The notes under the pieces: generated by a model
The model's database searches: none
What the model saw: the letters and a program-made list of their open reading frames with translations, nothing else
Told to the model about the DNA's origin: nothing
Part shown: piece after piece, positions 15,367-23,750 of the stretch
How positions within the stretch are numbered: the first letter of the stretch is position 1
Layout of the letters: every line of letters starts with the position of its first letter
Assembly: GCA_014385025.1 (NCBI GenBank)
Contig: JACRTB010000021.1
Coordinates: 1-47,639 of the forward strand
Direction of reading: 5' to 3'
Source: Yanshouia hominis
Lineage (GTDB): Bacteria; Bacillota; Clostridia; Oscillospirales; Ruminococcaceae
DNA: 47,639 bases
Translations under genes and position numbers: made by a program

Positions 15367-15429
15367 AAAAGCCTCTTTGTTGCCCAAAGCAGACTGCCTT
15401 AGCAATAAAGAGGCTTTTTCACTGCGCGA
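15367..15429 (-). terminator. Intercistronic hairpin between TRAP permease and M24 genes
   Basis: AAAAGCCTCTTTGTTGC (15367-15383) pairs with GCAATAAAGAGGCTTTT (15412-15428), with one G-T pair, around a 28-nt loop. Flanking A and T runs fit a terminator or a partial attenuator within the cluster. Confidence 0.7.
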
Positions 15430-15491
15430 TCCTGCGGCGGGATTCGCCTTCTTTTCCCCTATGGACGCGTCGGAATCACGGCCTCACAAGC

Positions 15492-17375
15492 TCAGACAGA
15501 CGTATTCTCCGCCAGTTTGCTTTTCCGCATCGCCAGAAAATAGGAGATCGCGGCAACGCCAACGCCGATGATATCGGTGAGCAGGGAAGTGTCGATCAGA
15601 AGGAATGCGCACATCAGGAAGGCCGCCCGCAGGGGCAGGCTTACCTTTGCCTTCATGTATCCAATGATGGCGACGCCCAGACAAAGGACGCCGACAATCG
15701 CGGTACACAGAGCGCGCAGGATTTCCAGGGGGGTGCCGTTCATGAGCAGCGCGGGACCGAACACGAACATATAGGGGACGATGAACGCGACCAACCCAAG
15801 TGCCAAGCCCTGCCAACCGGTCTTGTTGGGGTTGGATTTTGCAATCCCGGCCGCGGTGTAGGCAGACATGGCGACGGGAGGAGTCACCGTGGAAAGGATT
15901 GCATAGTAGAAGATAAAGAGGTGCGCAGCCATCAGCGGAATGCCGGCTTCAATCAGGGTCTGGCCAACGACCGACACGCAGACGATGTAGGCCGAAGGCG
16001 TCGGAAGGCCCATTCCCAGAATGATCGTGATGAGCATCGTCAGGAAGAGCAGACCCCACATGTAACCGCCGGAGAGACTGATCAGGAGGCTGCCCAGCTT
16101 AACGCCGAGACCGGTCACCGCCAGAACGGCAATGATGATGCCGGCGCAGGTGCAGGACGCCAGAATGCTGACACAGCTGTGAGCACCGTCATAGAGCGCG
16201 TCGATGACCTTCGTCAGTGTGATCTTAATGTTGCGTTTAATCAGCGGCGCAATGATCGTGATCAGAATTGCAACGACAGCCGTTCTGGAAGAGCTCATTT
16301 TGAAAACAAGCAGCATCAGAATAATTCCAATCAGCGGGGAAAGCAGCGGCCATTTATCCCGGAGGATCTGCTTGATATCGGGAACCTGCTCCGGATCAAG
16401 CCCTTTCAGGTTCAGCTTTACCGCCTCAAGGTCAATCATAACGAAGACAGAGAAGAAAAACAGAGCGGCCGGAATCAGCGCCGCGATACAGATCTCAGAG
16501 TAGGGAATTCCGGTCATTTCAGCCATGATGAACGCCGTGGCACCCATAACAGGAGGCATGATCTGTCCGCCGGTGGAGGCGACAGCCTCCACCGCGCCGG
16601 CAAAGTAATCCTTATAGCCGGTTTTCTTCATCAGAGGAATCGTAAAGGTGCCCGTTGTGACCACATTGGCGATTGCGCTGCCCGACACAGTGCCGAACAA
16701 CGCGCTGGAGATTACGGCGACTTTTGCCGGACCGCCCCGGAATTTTCCCGCAGCACCGGTCGCCAGATCAATAAAGAACTGTCCTCCGGCAAAGTTCTGC
16801 AGAAACGCTCCGAACAGGCAGAACAGGAACACAAACGTCGCGGTCGCGGTCAGCGGAGAGCCGAAAATGCCGACCTCACCGAAGATCATACGCACCAAAC
16901 GAGACACCTTGAACCCCGCATGGCCGAACGGCGCGGGAAGATATTGACCGAAAAAGCCATAGGTCAGAAACGTTGCCGTTACAATGAACAGGCCGCTGCC
17001 GGTCGCTTTTCTCGTGATGGTCAGGCAGACAATGATACAGATAATGCCGAAAAATGTATCATAGTCGGTGGGCTTGGTTGTGCGGAACAGCATCTCGCTG
17101 TAATTGAGCATGTAATACCCAATCGAGAAGACCGCGGCAAGACCGATCGCGGCGTCAAAGATATATCCTATGGAGACCTTGCCGCGCTTCTCCATGGAAG
17201 TCAGGCAGATTACCAGCGCGGCAATCAGCAGATTCATCGGGTAATGGACCCAGTAATTGATCCGGATGACCGTGGCCGCCAGCAGATCATATCCCGACAG
17301 GAACACGCACAGGACACAGATGATTTTCTTATACACCGACATGTCCTGAAAATAAGCTTTGAGCTCGGAGAACAT
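15492..17375 (-). CDS. TRAP transporter fused permease (4TM/12TM, TAXI type)
   Basis: A 627-residue membrane protein that joins the small (DctQ-like) and large (DctM-like) TRAP subunits. About five hydrophobic segments come first, then the DctM-type domain with LFGTVSGSAIANVVTTGTFT, STGGQIMPPVMGATAFIMAE and LGMGLPTPSAYI, all typical of TRAP-TAXI permeases. TRAP systems import organic acids or amino acids with Na+ or H+ and need a separate binding protein, which is encoded 32 bp upstream. The start at 17375 has AGGAGG 7 nt ahead. The solute is unknown; adjacent M24 peptidases and RidA point to a peptide-like or amino-acid-derived compound. Confidence 0.93.
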   Translation of the reverse strand: MFSELKAYFQDMSVYKKIICVLCVFLSGYDLLAATVIRINYWVHYPMNLLIAALVICLTSMEKRGKVSIGYIFDAAIGLAAVFSIGYYMLNYSEMLFRTTKPTDYDTFFGIICIIVCLTITRKATGSGLFIVTATFLTYGFFGQYLPAPFGHAGFKVSRLVRMIFGEVGIFGSPLTATATFVFLFCLFGAFLQNFAGGQFFIDLATGAAGKFRGGPAKVAVISSALFGTVSGSAIANVVTTGTFTIPLMKKTGYKDYFAGAVEAVASTGGQIMPPVMGATAFIMAEMTGIPYSEICIAALIPAALFFFSVFVMIDLEAVKLNLKGLDPEQVPDIKQILRDKWPLLSPLIGIILMLLVFKMSSSRTAVVAILITIIAPLIKRNIKITLTKVIDALYDGAHSCVSILASCTCAGIIIAVLAVTGLGVKLGSLLISLSGGYMWGLLFLTMLITIILGMGLPTPSAYIVCVSVVGQTLIEAGIPLMAAHLFIFYYAILSTVTPPVAMSAYTAAGIAKSNPNKTGWQGLALGLVAFIVPYMFVFGPALLMNGTPLEILRALCTAIVGVLCLGVAIIGYMKAKVSLPLRAAFLMCAFLLIDTSLLTDIIGVGVAAISYFLAMRKSKLAENTSV

Positions 17376-17407
17376 ATTAACCTCCTGTTGAGAGACGATT
17401 CAGATTC

Positions 17408-18472
17408 CTACTTCATCTCCGGGGGGATCAGCTTTTCAGGAATCTCATAGCCCTTCTCTTCGAAATAACGGATGGCGCCGGGATGCAGAGGCACCGAGCA
17501 GTTGACGAAAGCCTCTTCGGTCATGTCGTTGCCGGTGGAGTGCGCGTTGATGAAGTAATCCTGATGCTCAAAGCAGGCCTTGGTGATCTCATAGGCCAGA
17601 TCGGCATCCATGTCCTGATGGGCGATGATCATATTGCCGAAGGAAACGGTATTGACGTCGTGATCCTGTCCGTTGTAGGTACCGGCAGGGATGACGGCGG
17701 GCGTCAGGAAGGGATAGGTATCGCAGACGGTCTTGAGCTGTTCATCGGTGTACTCGACAAACGCCATGTCATAGTTGAGCGCAAAATCGGTAACGGTGCC
17801 GACCGGGATTCCCATCGCAAGAACAACGTTTGCAATGTTGTTGTCCTTGAGCAGCTCATAGGCCGCGTCAACGCCGCCGTAGATCTTTTCCTTAGGCGTG
17901 ATGTTGAGCGCCTTCATGCTGTACTCGATCGAATAGTTCGGGCCGGAGCCGGCGGGTGCGCACGCAACGACCCTGCCTTCCAGGTCAGCGATATTCTTGA
18001 CGCCGGTTTTGGTGGTGGTGATATTGTGGAAGTAGCTGGGGTAAGCCATAAACAGGGCGCGCTGCTTCTGATACTTCGTGCCGTCGGGGGAGGCAATGCC
18101 TTCGCCGTTCCACGCCTCATAGCAGACGGCCGAGTTGCCAAGGGTGAGGATCGCTTCGTCATCTTCGATCATCTGGATATCCGCCAGAGGTCCGTCGGTG
18201 ACCTGAGGGCTGGCAGTGTAGCCGTCAACATAATCGTTGATAACCTTGCTCAGGGCGCTGCCCCAAATATACCAGGTTCCGGTCAGGTTGCTGGTGGGGA
18301 TCGAAATTTCAGTGGTCTTCTGATCTCCCTCGGTTTTCTTTTCGCCTTCCGCGGCGGGAGCTCCCGCGGAGGAGGGAGCGGCGGACGAGGAAGCCTGCGC
18401 CACCTTCTGGCAGCCGGTCACCATGGAGAGGATCATGATGAGAGAAAGAATCAGGGTTAACGTCTTTTTCAT
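17408..18472 (-). CDS. TAXI family TRAP solute-binding lipoprotein
   Basis: A 354-residue lipoprotein with signal LILSLIMILSMVTGC (C21), a low-complexity Ser/Ala/Pro linker (about 25-55) and a TAXI binding domain from about residue 60 (ISIPTSNLTGTWYIWGSALS). The region ADLEGRVVACAPAGSGPNY is a typical ligand-site loop of the family. TAXI proteins bind glutamate-like or other acidic solutes in known cases. The ATG at 18472 with AAAGGAG is used; the longer frame to 18562 has no ribosome site. The permease gene follows by 32 bp. Confidence 0.92.
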   Translation of the reverse strand: MKKTLTLILSLIMILSMVTGCQKVAQASSSAAPSSAGAPAAEGEKKTEGDQKTTEISIPTSNLTGTWYIWGSALSKVINDYVDGYTASPQVTDGPLADIQMIEDDEAILTLGNSAVCYEAWNGEGIASPDGTKYQKQRALFMAYPSYFHNITTTKTGVKNIADLEGRVVACAPAGSGPNYSIEYSMKALNITPKEKIYGGVDAAYELLKDNNIANVVLAMGIPVGTVTDFALNYDMAFVEYTDEQLKTVCDTYPFLTPAVIPAGTYNGQDHDVNTVSFGNMIIAHQDMDADLAYEITKACFEHQDYFINAHSTGNDMTEEAFVNCSVPLHPGAIRYFEEKGYEIPEKLIPPEMK

Positions 18473-18575
18473 TTTTATACTCCTTTGCCTCATTATTTGC
18501 CGGGAATCAATGTAGCTTAATCGGTATATCAGACCTTTCGGCTGTGACATACCGCTTGGCACAGAAAATTCGCAC

Positions 18576-18953
18576 CTATTTGAGCAATGCGATCAGTTCC
18601 ACTTCGCACAGTGAACCGCGGGGCAGTTCCTTAACGGCAAAGCAGGATCTGGCAGGCTTGCCGACAAAATACTTCGCGTAGACCGCGTTGAATCCGGCGT
18701 AGTCCTTCATATCAGACAGGAAACAGGTTGTCTTTACGACATCTGTAAACTCAAGGCCCTGATGCGAAAGAATCGCGCGGATATTCTGCATGATCTGTTC
18801 CGCCTGCGGTTCAATGGAATCGCCATTGAGTTCCTTTGTCGCGGGGTTGACAGGGGTTTGTCCGGACAGGAACAAAAAGCCGCCCGCCTTGATGCCCTGC
18901 GAATTGGGGCCGATTCCTCCGGGGATGCCCGGCGTCGAAATTGCTTCAATCAT
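18576..18953 (-). CDS. ridA: RidA family reactive-intermediate deaminase
   Basis: A 125-residue protein that begins MIEAISTPGIPGGIGPNSQG. It has the RidA signature region (FLSGQTPVNPAT; NIRAILSHQGLEFTDVVKTT) and an arginine equivalent to the catalytic one in GKPARSCFAVKELPRG. RidA hydrolyses enamine/imine intermediates such as 2-aminoacrylate that are released by PLP enzymes. The start at 18953 is supported by AAGGAG. It sits between the regulator and the TAXI binding protein on one strand, so the cluster probably handles an amino compound whose breakdown yields such intermediates. Confidence 0.92.
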   Translation of the reverse strand: MIEAISTPGIPGGIGPNSQGIKAGGFLFLSGQTPVNPATKELNGDSIEPQAEQIMQNIRAILSHQGLEFTDVVKTTCFLSDMKDYAGFNAVYAKYFVGKPARSCFAVKELPRGSLCEVELIALLK

Positions 18954-19068
18954 CCGTATTCTCCTTCTTTCGGAAAGTTTTATGAAAACGTGACCTCCCC
19001 CGTACATCACGGGGCGGTCAGCCGCTTCCTAACCAAAGTGAATTTTGTCTTTGCGCCGCCGGCAGGGC

Positions 19069-19767
19069 TTATCCATTTGCCTCCCGGACGATTTTCAGAT
19101 AACGATACACCGTCGGCTCCGAAACGTTAAGCCGCCGCGCCACCTCCGCGACACTCCCTTTGAGAACAAAAATACCTTCGTCGTTCAGCAGTTTAATGGC
19201 ATATTGCTTTTCGCCCACCGTCATATGCATTGGATCCGCCTGTATTTTCTCCGTCACCATGTCAAACACAAGGCTGACCGCGTCGGCAACCGAAACATTG
19301 AGATTCTCGATGGGCTTAAACCGATCCCCGACCTTGGCGGCTTCTCCTTCCTGCGGGTTTTCCTCAATGGGGTCAATATGGGTGAAGAAATTCAGGAACT
19401 CGGTCGCTTTATCGAGATAGGCAATATCGATATTGACGCACAGGCTCCCGATCAACTCCCCATCAAAGTTGCGGATCGCATAGCTTGCAGAGCGAAAGCG
19501 TTTTCCGGTGGCCGCGGTTGATATGTAATTGGCGATATAAACCTGGCTGGCGTTTTTTCTCAGCCGCTTCATGCCCATGTCGCTGACAGGGCTTCCGATT
19601 TGACGTCCGCTCAGGTGACCGTTTTCGATCGCCACGACGGAATGATCCGGCGTCGCATAATCGTGCAGAACCACCTCGCAGTGCGGTCCCAGAATTTCGG
19701 TGATAAACTTTACGATGGGACAATAGGACTGGACGATTTCTGAATTTGTAATCTGTCTCTTTTTCAT
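19069..19767 (-). CDS. YheO-like PAS/helix-turn-helix regulator
   Basis: A 232-residue protein. The N-terminal YheO-like PAS domain (about 10-120: FITEILGPHCEVVLHDYATP; NFDGELIGSLCVNIDI) is followed by a C-terminal helix-turn-helix near 190-225 (SVAEVARRLNVSEPTVYRYL). YheO-type regulators occur beside RidA and amino-acid catabolic genes and probably sense a small ligand through the PAS domain. It is the first gene of the reverse-strand cluster and has a consensus promoter, so it may control itself and the RidA/TRAP/M24 genes below it. Confidence 0.88.
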   Translation of the reverse strand: MKKRQITNSEIVQSYCPIVKFITEILGPHCEVVLHDYATPDHSVVAIENGHLSGRQIGSPVSDMGMKRLRKNASQVYIANYISTAATGKRFRSASYAIRNFDGELIGSLCVNIDIAYLDKATEFLNFFTHIDPIEENPQEGEAAKVGDRFKPIENLNVSVADAVSLVFDMVTEKIQADPMHMTVGEKQYAIKLLNDEGIFVLKGSVAEVARRLNVSEPTVYRYLKIVREANG

Positions 19768-19815
19768 ATTGATCCTTAATTATTTATTATAATAATATTT
19801 TTTTATTATAATTGC

Positions 19816-19844
19816 ATTATAATTTTCCCTCCAACGAATGTCAA
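19816..19844 (-). promoter_or_regulatory. Consensus promoter of the YheO/RidA/TRAP cluster
   Basis: Reverse-strand TTGACA (19839-19844), exactly 17 bp, TATAAT (19816-19821): both hexamers are perfect. The 49 bp to the start codon are very AT-rich and could hold an operator. Confidence 0.88.
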
Positions 19845-20350
19845 TCCCTTTCATGCAGCCTTTTCCAAGTTTGTAATTTTCGTCAAAATTTTTCTGCAAT
19901 TTCTACGAGACTGTAAATTTTGATTGCACGCCGGGAGCGGCGCGTATTTTTCCGCCGTCAACAGCCGCTCGCCGCACTTGCTTTGCAAACGGACCCACGG
20001 TCATGGCCTCCGGTTAAGCCGACAGCTTGATTCAGTCCTGTCAGGGTCGGGCACCTGCAGGCTTCTTCGAGACGCGCCGAAATTTCTTTCACCCACATCA
20101 CCTGCGGCCCGCAGGCCGCCCTTTCTCTCCCGTTTCCTTCTTTTCCGACCGTCCGGCACCCGGCGTGCCCGGGCGGAAGGCGAAGCCGCCGCATCCCTTG
20201 TCCCACAAGCTCGCAGAGGGGCGAATCCATCTTCTAACAGCAGCCCTTCCCGTCCCCCATGTCTGCCGCCAACCGCTCGCTTTGCCCGATGCTTGCAGCG
20301 AAAGCTTTTTACTGGGTGCTCCCGCCGGCAGAGCCGATGGTGGTTTCGTT
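19845..20350. other. 500-bp GC-rich intergenic stretch, no gene seen
   Basis: Several short frames cross this stretch on both strands, but none has a ribosome site or recognisable protein features. It may be decayed sequence. Confidence 0.5.
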
Positions 20351-20391
20351 AACAAAAAGGACGCGCCGCATCGTCAGCGATGCGGCGCGTC
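20351..20391 (-). terminator. Terminator of the EFR1-family gene
   Basis: GACGCGCCGCATCG (20360-20373) pairs perfectly with CGATGCGGCGCGTC (20378-20391). Read on the reverse strand the stem is followed by CCTTTTTG (20352-20359). Confidence 0.85.
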
Positions 20392-20484
20392 AAATGGATT
20401 TTAGAGAAAAAGGGCAAGCCGGATCAGAAAATACCGCCCAAGGAGTGAGCAGGTCCAATATGTACCCGAACTCCCGCCCCGCGC

Positions 20485-21312
20485 TCAGCCGAGGAAGGTT
20501 TCCGGCTCGGCCCGGCGGGCGAAGCCCTCCTCCAGCTCGTGCTGGTGATAGAGGTACTTCTCATCATCGTAGTACTTTGCGCCCTTGGGACATTTCTTCA
20601 CGCAGGCACCGCACTTGATGCAGATTCCAGGGACGTTCGAAGGGTCGGCGGGGTCGATCGCTCCCATGGGGCATTTTTTCACACAGAGGCCGCATTTGAC
20701 GCAGGCGTCGCTTGTCTTGGGCTTGACCTTAAGGATGTTGACCGGATTGCCCTTGCGGTCGCGGGGGGTGTAGTAGGGCCGGATCGGGTCGCAGCCGTTG
20801 ACATGCGCCGGTTCGGACGGCGCCGCCGGGAGAGCCGCCGCCTTTTCCGCAAGCTGGCGGGCGAACCGGTCGGCAACCGCGAGATCCTGCTCGTCGGGAC
20901 GATGGGCGGCCAGGGTGTAGGAGAAGGAGTGTTCGCCGATAAAAGCGGCTCCGGCCACCGTGTGGAAACCGTCCGCCTCGAGGGTGTTGCGCAGCTCGAT
21001 CAGGCCGTCATCGTAGTTGCGGTTGCCATAAAGCACGACCGGGACGGCAAGGGCGCCGCCGCCCGAAAATCCGCTCTGGACAAAGGGAAGCAGCAGGTTC
21101 GGCACCCGCCCGGCATAGACCGGCACGCCGAAGATGACCAGATCACCCTCCTCGAAGCTGTAATGCTCCTTGCGGGCGGCGGGCAGGGTAAAGTCTACTG
21201 TTTCGGCCGCAAGCCCAAGGACGGCCCCGGCTCCATCGGCGATCCGGCGGACAATTTTTTCGGTGGTGCCGGTCGCGCTGAAATAGACGGCGTACAGCTT
21301 CTTGATTTTCAT
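20485..21312 (-). CDS. EFR1-family flavodoxin-ferredoxin protein
   Basis: A 275-residue protein with an N-terminal flavodoxin-like domain (about 1-165; phosphate loop YFSATGTTEKI) and a C-terminal domain with two 4Fe-4S motifs, CVKCGLCVKKCP and CIKCGACVKKCP. This fused layout is the EFR1 family common in anaerobic Firmicutes and Bacteroidetes. It should carry electrons between FMN and iron-sulfur centres in the cytoplasm; partner enzymes are unknown. I chose the ATG at 21312 with GAGGAGA upstream; a longer frame to 21447 has no ribosome site. Confidence 0.92.
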   Translation of the reverse strand: MKIKKLYAVYFSATGTTEKIVRRIADGAGAVLGLAAETVDFTLPAARKEHYSFEEGDLVIFGVPVYAGRVPNLLLPFVQSGFSGGGALAVPVVLYGNRNYDDGLIELRNTLEADGFHTVAGAAFIGEHSFSYTLAAHRPDEQDLAVADRFARQLAEKAAALPAAPSEPAHVNGCDPIRPYYTPRDRKGNPVNILKVKPKTSDACVKCGLCVKKCPMGAIDPADPSNVPGICIKCGACVKKCPKGAKYYDDEKYLYHQHELEEGFARRAEPETFLG

Positions 21313-21539
21313 GGCGTCTCCTCTTTTCTGTTGTTCTGCTCCGGCGGGCGCCCCCGTCCGGCGCGGACGCGCCGGTTCTTTTCCGCGTTCCCGGGGGACG
21401 ACCGTGGAGAAACGGCTCAAACAAGGCCGCGGGACTACTACGGCCATTATAACACAAAAAACAGGGGCAGTCTATCCGCGCGGAGATTTCGCACCGTTCC
21501 GCACAGGGTTTCTGAATCCACGCGGCGCTTCACAGGGAT

Positions 21540-22262
21540 TTACGGCGGCGAAAGGATCTCTTCCCGCTGCAGGGGGTCCTGTAAAAGCCTGACATCGGGA
21601 ATTCCTTCGAGCCGGCCGATCATCCGGGCAGCGGCGGCCCGGTAGCCCGCGCGGTCGTCCCCGGCAAAGGGAAGATGAAAAACCAACAGGTGCCGGGGCC
21701 GGATCTCCCGTTCCAGAAACTCCCGTCCTTTTCGCAGCGTCACCCATGGAAAGTCCAGAAGCGCGAGATCGATGGGGGTATCTCCGATGAGCTGCGCAAG
21801 CAGGGGGCTTGCCACCTCGCAGTCACCGGCAATCAGCGCGGCAAAGCCCTCCGCCTCGATGACGCATCCGTAGTGCGGCACCCCGGCGTACCGCGCCCCT
21901 TCATGCGGAAGCCTGCCGAAGCGAACCGAACAGCCCGGCAGATCCAGCCGCTCAACAGGGCGGGATAGGGTAATCTGCCGGGCAAATTCCTGCCGCGGAA
22001 GCACAAGCGTTGCATCGGGCCAGAGCTTCAGCGCCTGTCCGGTCAGCGCCCGGGAGTAGTGGTCGGGATGGCAATGGGTAAAAAAGATCAGATCCGGATG
22101 GGCGAACGCCTCACATTGCAGCATCCGGCGCTGCAATTCCGGACCGACCGTGGAAAAATTCTCCGTTTTTTCGGTGTGCAGGAGATCGAGCCAGATGCGA
22201 ACCCGGTTGAGCTCCAGCACGGCGCCCGCGTTGGCGCTCAAAGTAACCGTGCAGCGCGGCAT
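21540..22262 (-). CDS. MBL-fold metallo-hydrolase
   Basis: A 240-residue protein with the metal-binding motif HCHPDH in FFTHCHPDHYSRAL. Further ligands are plausible: H in GVPHYGCVI, D in IAGDCEVA and H in LVFHLPF. This fits the UlaG/RNase Z-like branch of the metallo-beta-lactamase superfamily, whose substrates range from lactones to phosphodiesters; no specific activity can be assigned. I chose the ATG at 22262, where AAGGAGG lies 8 nt ahead; the open frame to 22505 is uninformative. It stands between two unrelated reverse-strand genes. Confidence 0.88.
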   Translation of the reverse strand: MPRCTVTLSANAGAVLELNRVRIWLDLLHTEKTENFSTVGPELQRRMLQCEAFAHPDLIFFTHCHPDHYSRALTGQALKLWPDATLVLPRQEFARQITLSRPVERLDLPGCSVRFGRLPHEGARYAGVPHYGCVIEAEGFAALIAGDCEVASPLLAQLIGDTPIDLALLDFPWVTLRKGREFLEREIRPRHLLVFHLPFAGDDRAGYRAAAARMIGRLEGIPDVRLLQDPLQREEILSPP

Positions 22263-22386
22263 GAGAAATCCCTCCTTCGCCGCTCCCCTCGGCAGGGCAT
22301 CGCGCCCTCCCATGGCGCTTGATGACAGCGCGGGCTTCCGTCTCCGGCAGCGGCTTCCCGCAGCCGGGGCCGCCTTTTTGCCAGCC

Positions 22387-22432
22387 AAAACAAAACGCGC
22401 GTCCCGCCGGGGAATTCCCTGCGAGGGCGCGC
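22387..22432 (-). terminator. Probable terminator of the carbonic anhydrase gene
   Basis: On the reverse strand GGCGCGCCC pairs with most of GGGACGCGC across a GC-rich loop and is followed by GTTTTGTTTT. The stem is imperfect. Confidence 0.4.
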
Positions 22433-22446
22433 CAGCCCTTGGAAGC

Positions 22447-23004
22447 TCAGACGCAGGCGGGCTGCGCCAGCGGCAGCAGCTCCCCCGTTTCTGTGTTGAT
22501 GACATATCCCCGGATGGTCACATCCCTGGGCATCAGCGGGTGGTGCCGCAACAGCTCCACTGTCTCGGCCACCGAGCTTTCCACCGTATCGAAGCCCCGG
22601 AGCCACGCCTCAAAATCAATGCCGCAATAGCGCATCATATCGATATGGTCCTGTGAAACGCCGCGCTCGATGAGGTGGCGGATCATCATTTCCGCGTTGA
22701 TGCCCGACACGCCGCAGTCGGTGTGGCCGATTACCATGACCTCCCCGACCCCCAGCTCGACGATGCCGACCAACAGGCTGCGCACCGCGCTGTCGAACGG
22801 TCCGGTAATCATGCCGCCCGCATTTTTGATCATCTTGACATCCCCGTTGCGGATGCCGAGCGCGGCGGGCAGCAGCTCGACGAGACGGGTGTCCATACAG
22901 GTCAGGATGGCAATTTTTTTATCCGGATATTTGCTCGAGGAAAACCTGCGGTAGCCCTCGCTTTTTACAAATTCCCGGTTATAGGCAAGCATCTGTTCAA
23001 TCAT
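22447..23004 (-). CDS. Beta-class carbonic anhydrase
   Basis: A 185-residue zinc enzyme that interconverts CO2 and bicarbonate in the cytoplasm. The zinc ligands and catalytic dyad are visible: C36, D38 and R40 in LTCMDTR, and H94 and C97 in GHTDCG. Length and motifs fit the small prokaryotic beta class. The ATG at 23004 begins MIEQMLAYNREFV, preceded by a modest GAGG; the longer frame to 23073 overlaps the promoter. It is a single-gene unit with its own promoter. Confidence 0.94.
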   Translation of the reverse strand: MIEQMLAYNREFVKSEGYRRFSSSKYPDKKIAILTCMDTRLVELLPAALGIRNGDVKMIKNAGGMITGPFDSAVRSLLVGIVELGVGEVMVIGHTDCGVSGINAEMMIRHLIERGVSQDHIDMMRYCGIDFEAWLRGFDTVESSVAETVELLRHHPLMPRDVTIRGYVINTETGELLPLAQPACV

Positions 23005-23044
23005 CGGCCATGGCCTCGCTTTCCCCGCGGTGGTTTTCTCTGCT

Positions 23045-23073
23045 ATGATAAACCGGCAGGGAAAATTTTTCAA
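23045..23073 (-). promoter_or_regulatory. Carbonic anhydrase promoter
   Basis: Reverse-strand TTGAAA (23068-23073), 17 bp, TATCAT (23045-23050), about 41 bp before the start codon. Confidence 0.7.
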
Positions 23074-23121
23074 GGCCCCGGGGATTTAAAAATCGTTCAG
23101 AAAACAACGCGGGGAAGGCGG

Positions 23122-23394
23122 TTATTGTTCCCGCAGGGCCTGCTGCACAAGCGGACAGCGGGCAAAATGAGGACTTTTCAGGTTTTTCAGATAGTAGCCG
23201 CCCCGCGCGCGGCGGATATCCCCGGAAAAGAGCAGACTCATAAAATTGTCCCGGGCAAAGAGGTGTTCGGCCTCATCGACCCCGAGCGCCTCATAGGGAA
23301 CGGCGGACTCCTTTGCGGTCGCCCCGCAGTCGATAAACCTTCTCACAAGGTAGTCGTAGTCACGCAGCAGGTTTTTGGTTCCCACGCAGCACAT
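23122..23394 (-). CDS. Uncharacterised 90-residue protein under operator control
   Basis: I do not recognise the family. The protein begins MCCVGTKNLLRDYDYLVRRF, is rich in Arg and Leu, has cysteines at 2, 3 and further on, and has no membrane segment. I chose the ATG at 23394 because AAAAGGAGG lies just upstream; the frame is open to 23460. The gene has a strong promoter overlapped by a perfect inverted repeat, so a repressor probably controls it. It lies 118 bp upstream of the carbonic anhydrase start on the same strand, but the anhydrase has its own promoter, so they need not be related. Confidence 0.7.
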   Translation of the reverse strand: MCCVGTKNLLRDYDYLVRRFIDCGATAKESAVPYEALGVDEAEHLFARDNFMSLLFSGDIRRARGGYYLKNLKSPHFARCPLVQQALREQ

Positions 23395-23410
23395 AGGCGC
23401 CCTCCTTTTC

Positions 23411-23436
23411 ATACTGTTATCGTATGGAAACAGTAT
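23411..23436. promoter_or_regulatory. Operator-like inverted repeat
   Basis: ATACTGTT (23411-23418) and AACAGTAT (23429-23436) are perfect inverted repeats with a 10-bp spacer. They overlap the -10 box and end 8 bp before the ribosome site, an ideal repressor position. The binding protein is not evident nearby. Confidence 0.7.
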
Positions 23437-23460
23437 CGCATTCCGCCGTCTGTTTGTCAA
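23432..23460 (-). promoter_or_regulatory. Promoter of the 90-residue protein gene
   Basis: Reverse-strand TTGACA (23455-23460), 17 bp, GATACT (23432-23437). Confidence 0.75.
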
Positions 23461-23689
23461 GATAAATCGAGAATATTTATTAAGTTTTGTATTTCACTTA
23501 ACCCGCGCGCCCGGACAAGCCGCCGGAGGGCATGATACCCGGCGCGGTCCATGCAGCGTCGGGGGTTGTCGCCCGCGCCTGCTCCGCATCCGGGGATTGC
23601 CGTGGGCAGACCGCTTGGCCTGTGTCCGAAGCAAAGCTTTTCCCGCGCCGGCGGAACCGGCGGCGCGGTCCCCGAAAGCGATCCAACTG
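23461..23689. other. Intergenic stretch, no gene seen
   Basis: GC-rich DNA between the 90-residue gene's promoter and the EF-G2 3' end. Frames here lack ribosome sites and family features. Confidence 0.4.
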
Positions 23690-23723
23690 TTTGGCGCGCC
23701 TGACAAATGTCAGGCGCGCCAAA
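23690..23723 (-). terminator. Perfect 16-bp palindrome downstream of the EF-G-like gene
   Basis: TTTGGCGCGCCTGACA (23690-23705) pairs with 23708-23723 around AA. Its position 27 bp after the stop suggests a terminator, though no T-run follows. Confidence 0.65.
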
Positions 23724-23750
23724 TCTCCTCTTTCCAAACAGGAATTCAAA

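Noticed and set aside
15345..17450. A 701-codon forward frame opposite the TRAP permease
   Set aside because: Highly charged, low-complexity translation on the antisense strand of a clear membrane protein; a codon-bias shadow.
19924..20404. Possible degraded gene between the YheO-like and EFR1 genes
   Set aside because: Several frames of 80-140 codons overlap on both strands, but none shows a ribosome site or recognisable motif.
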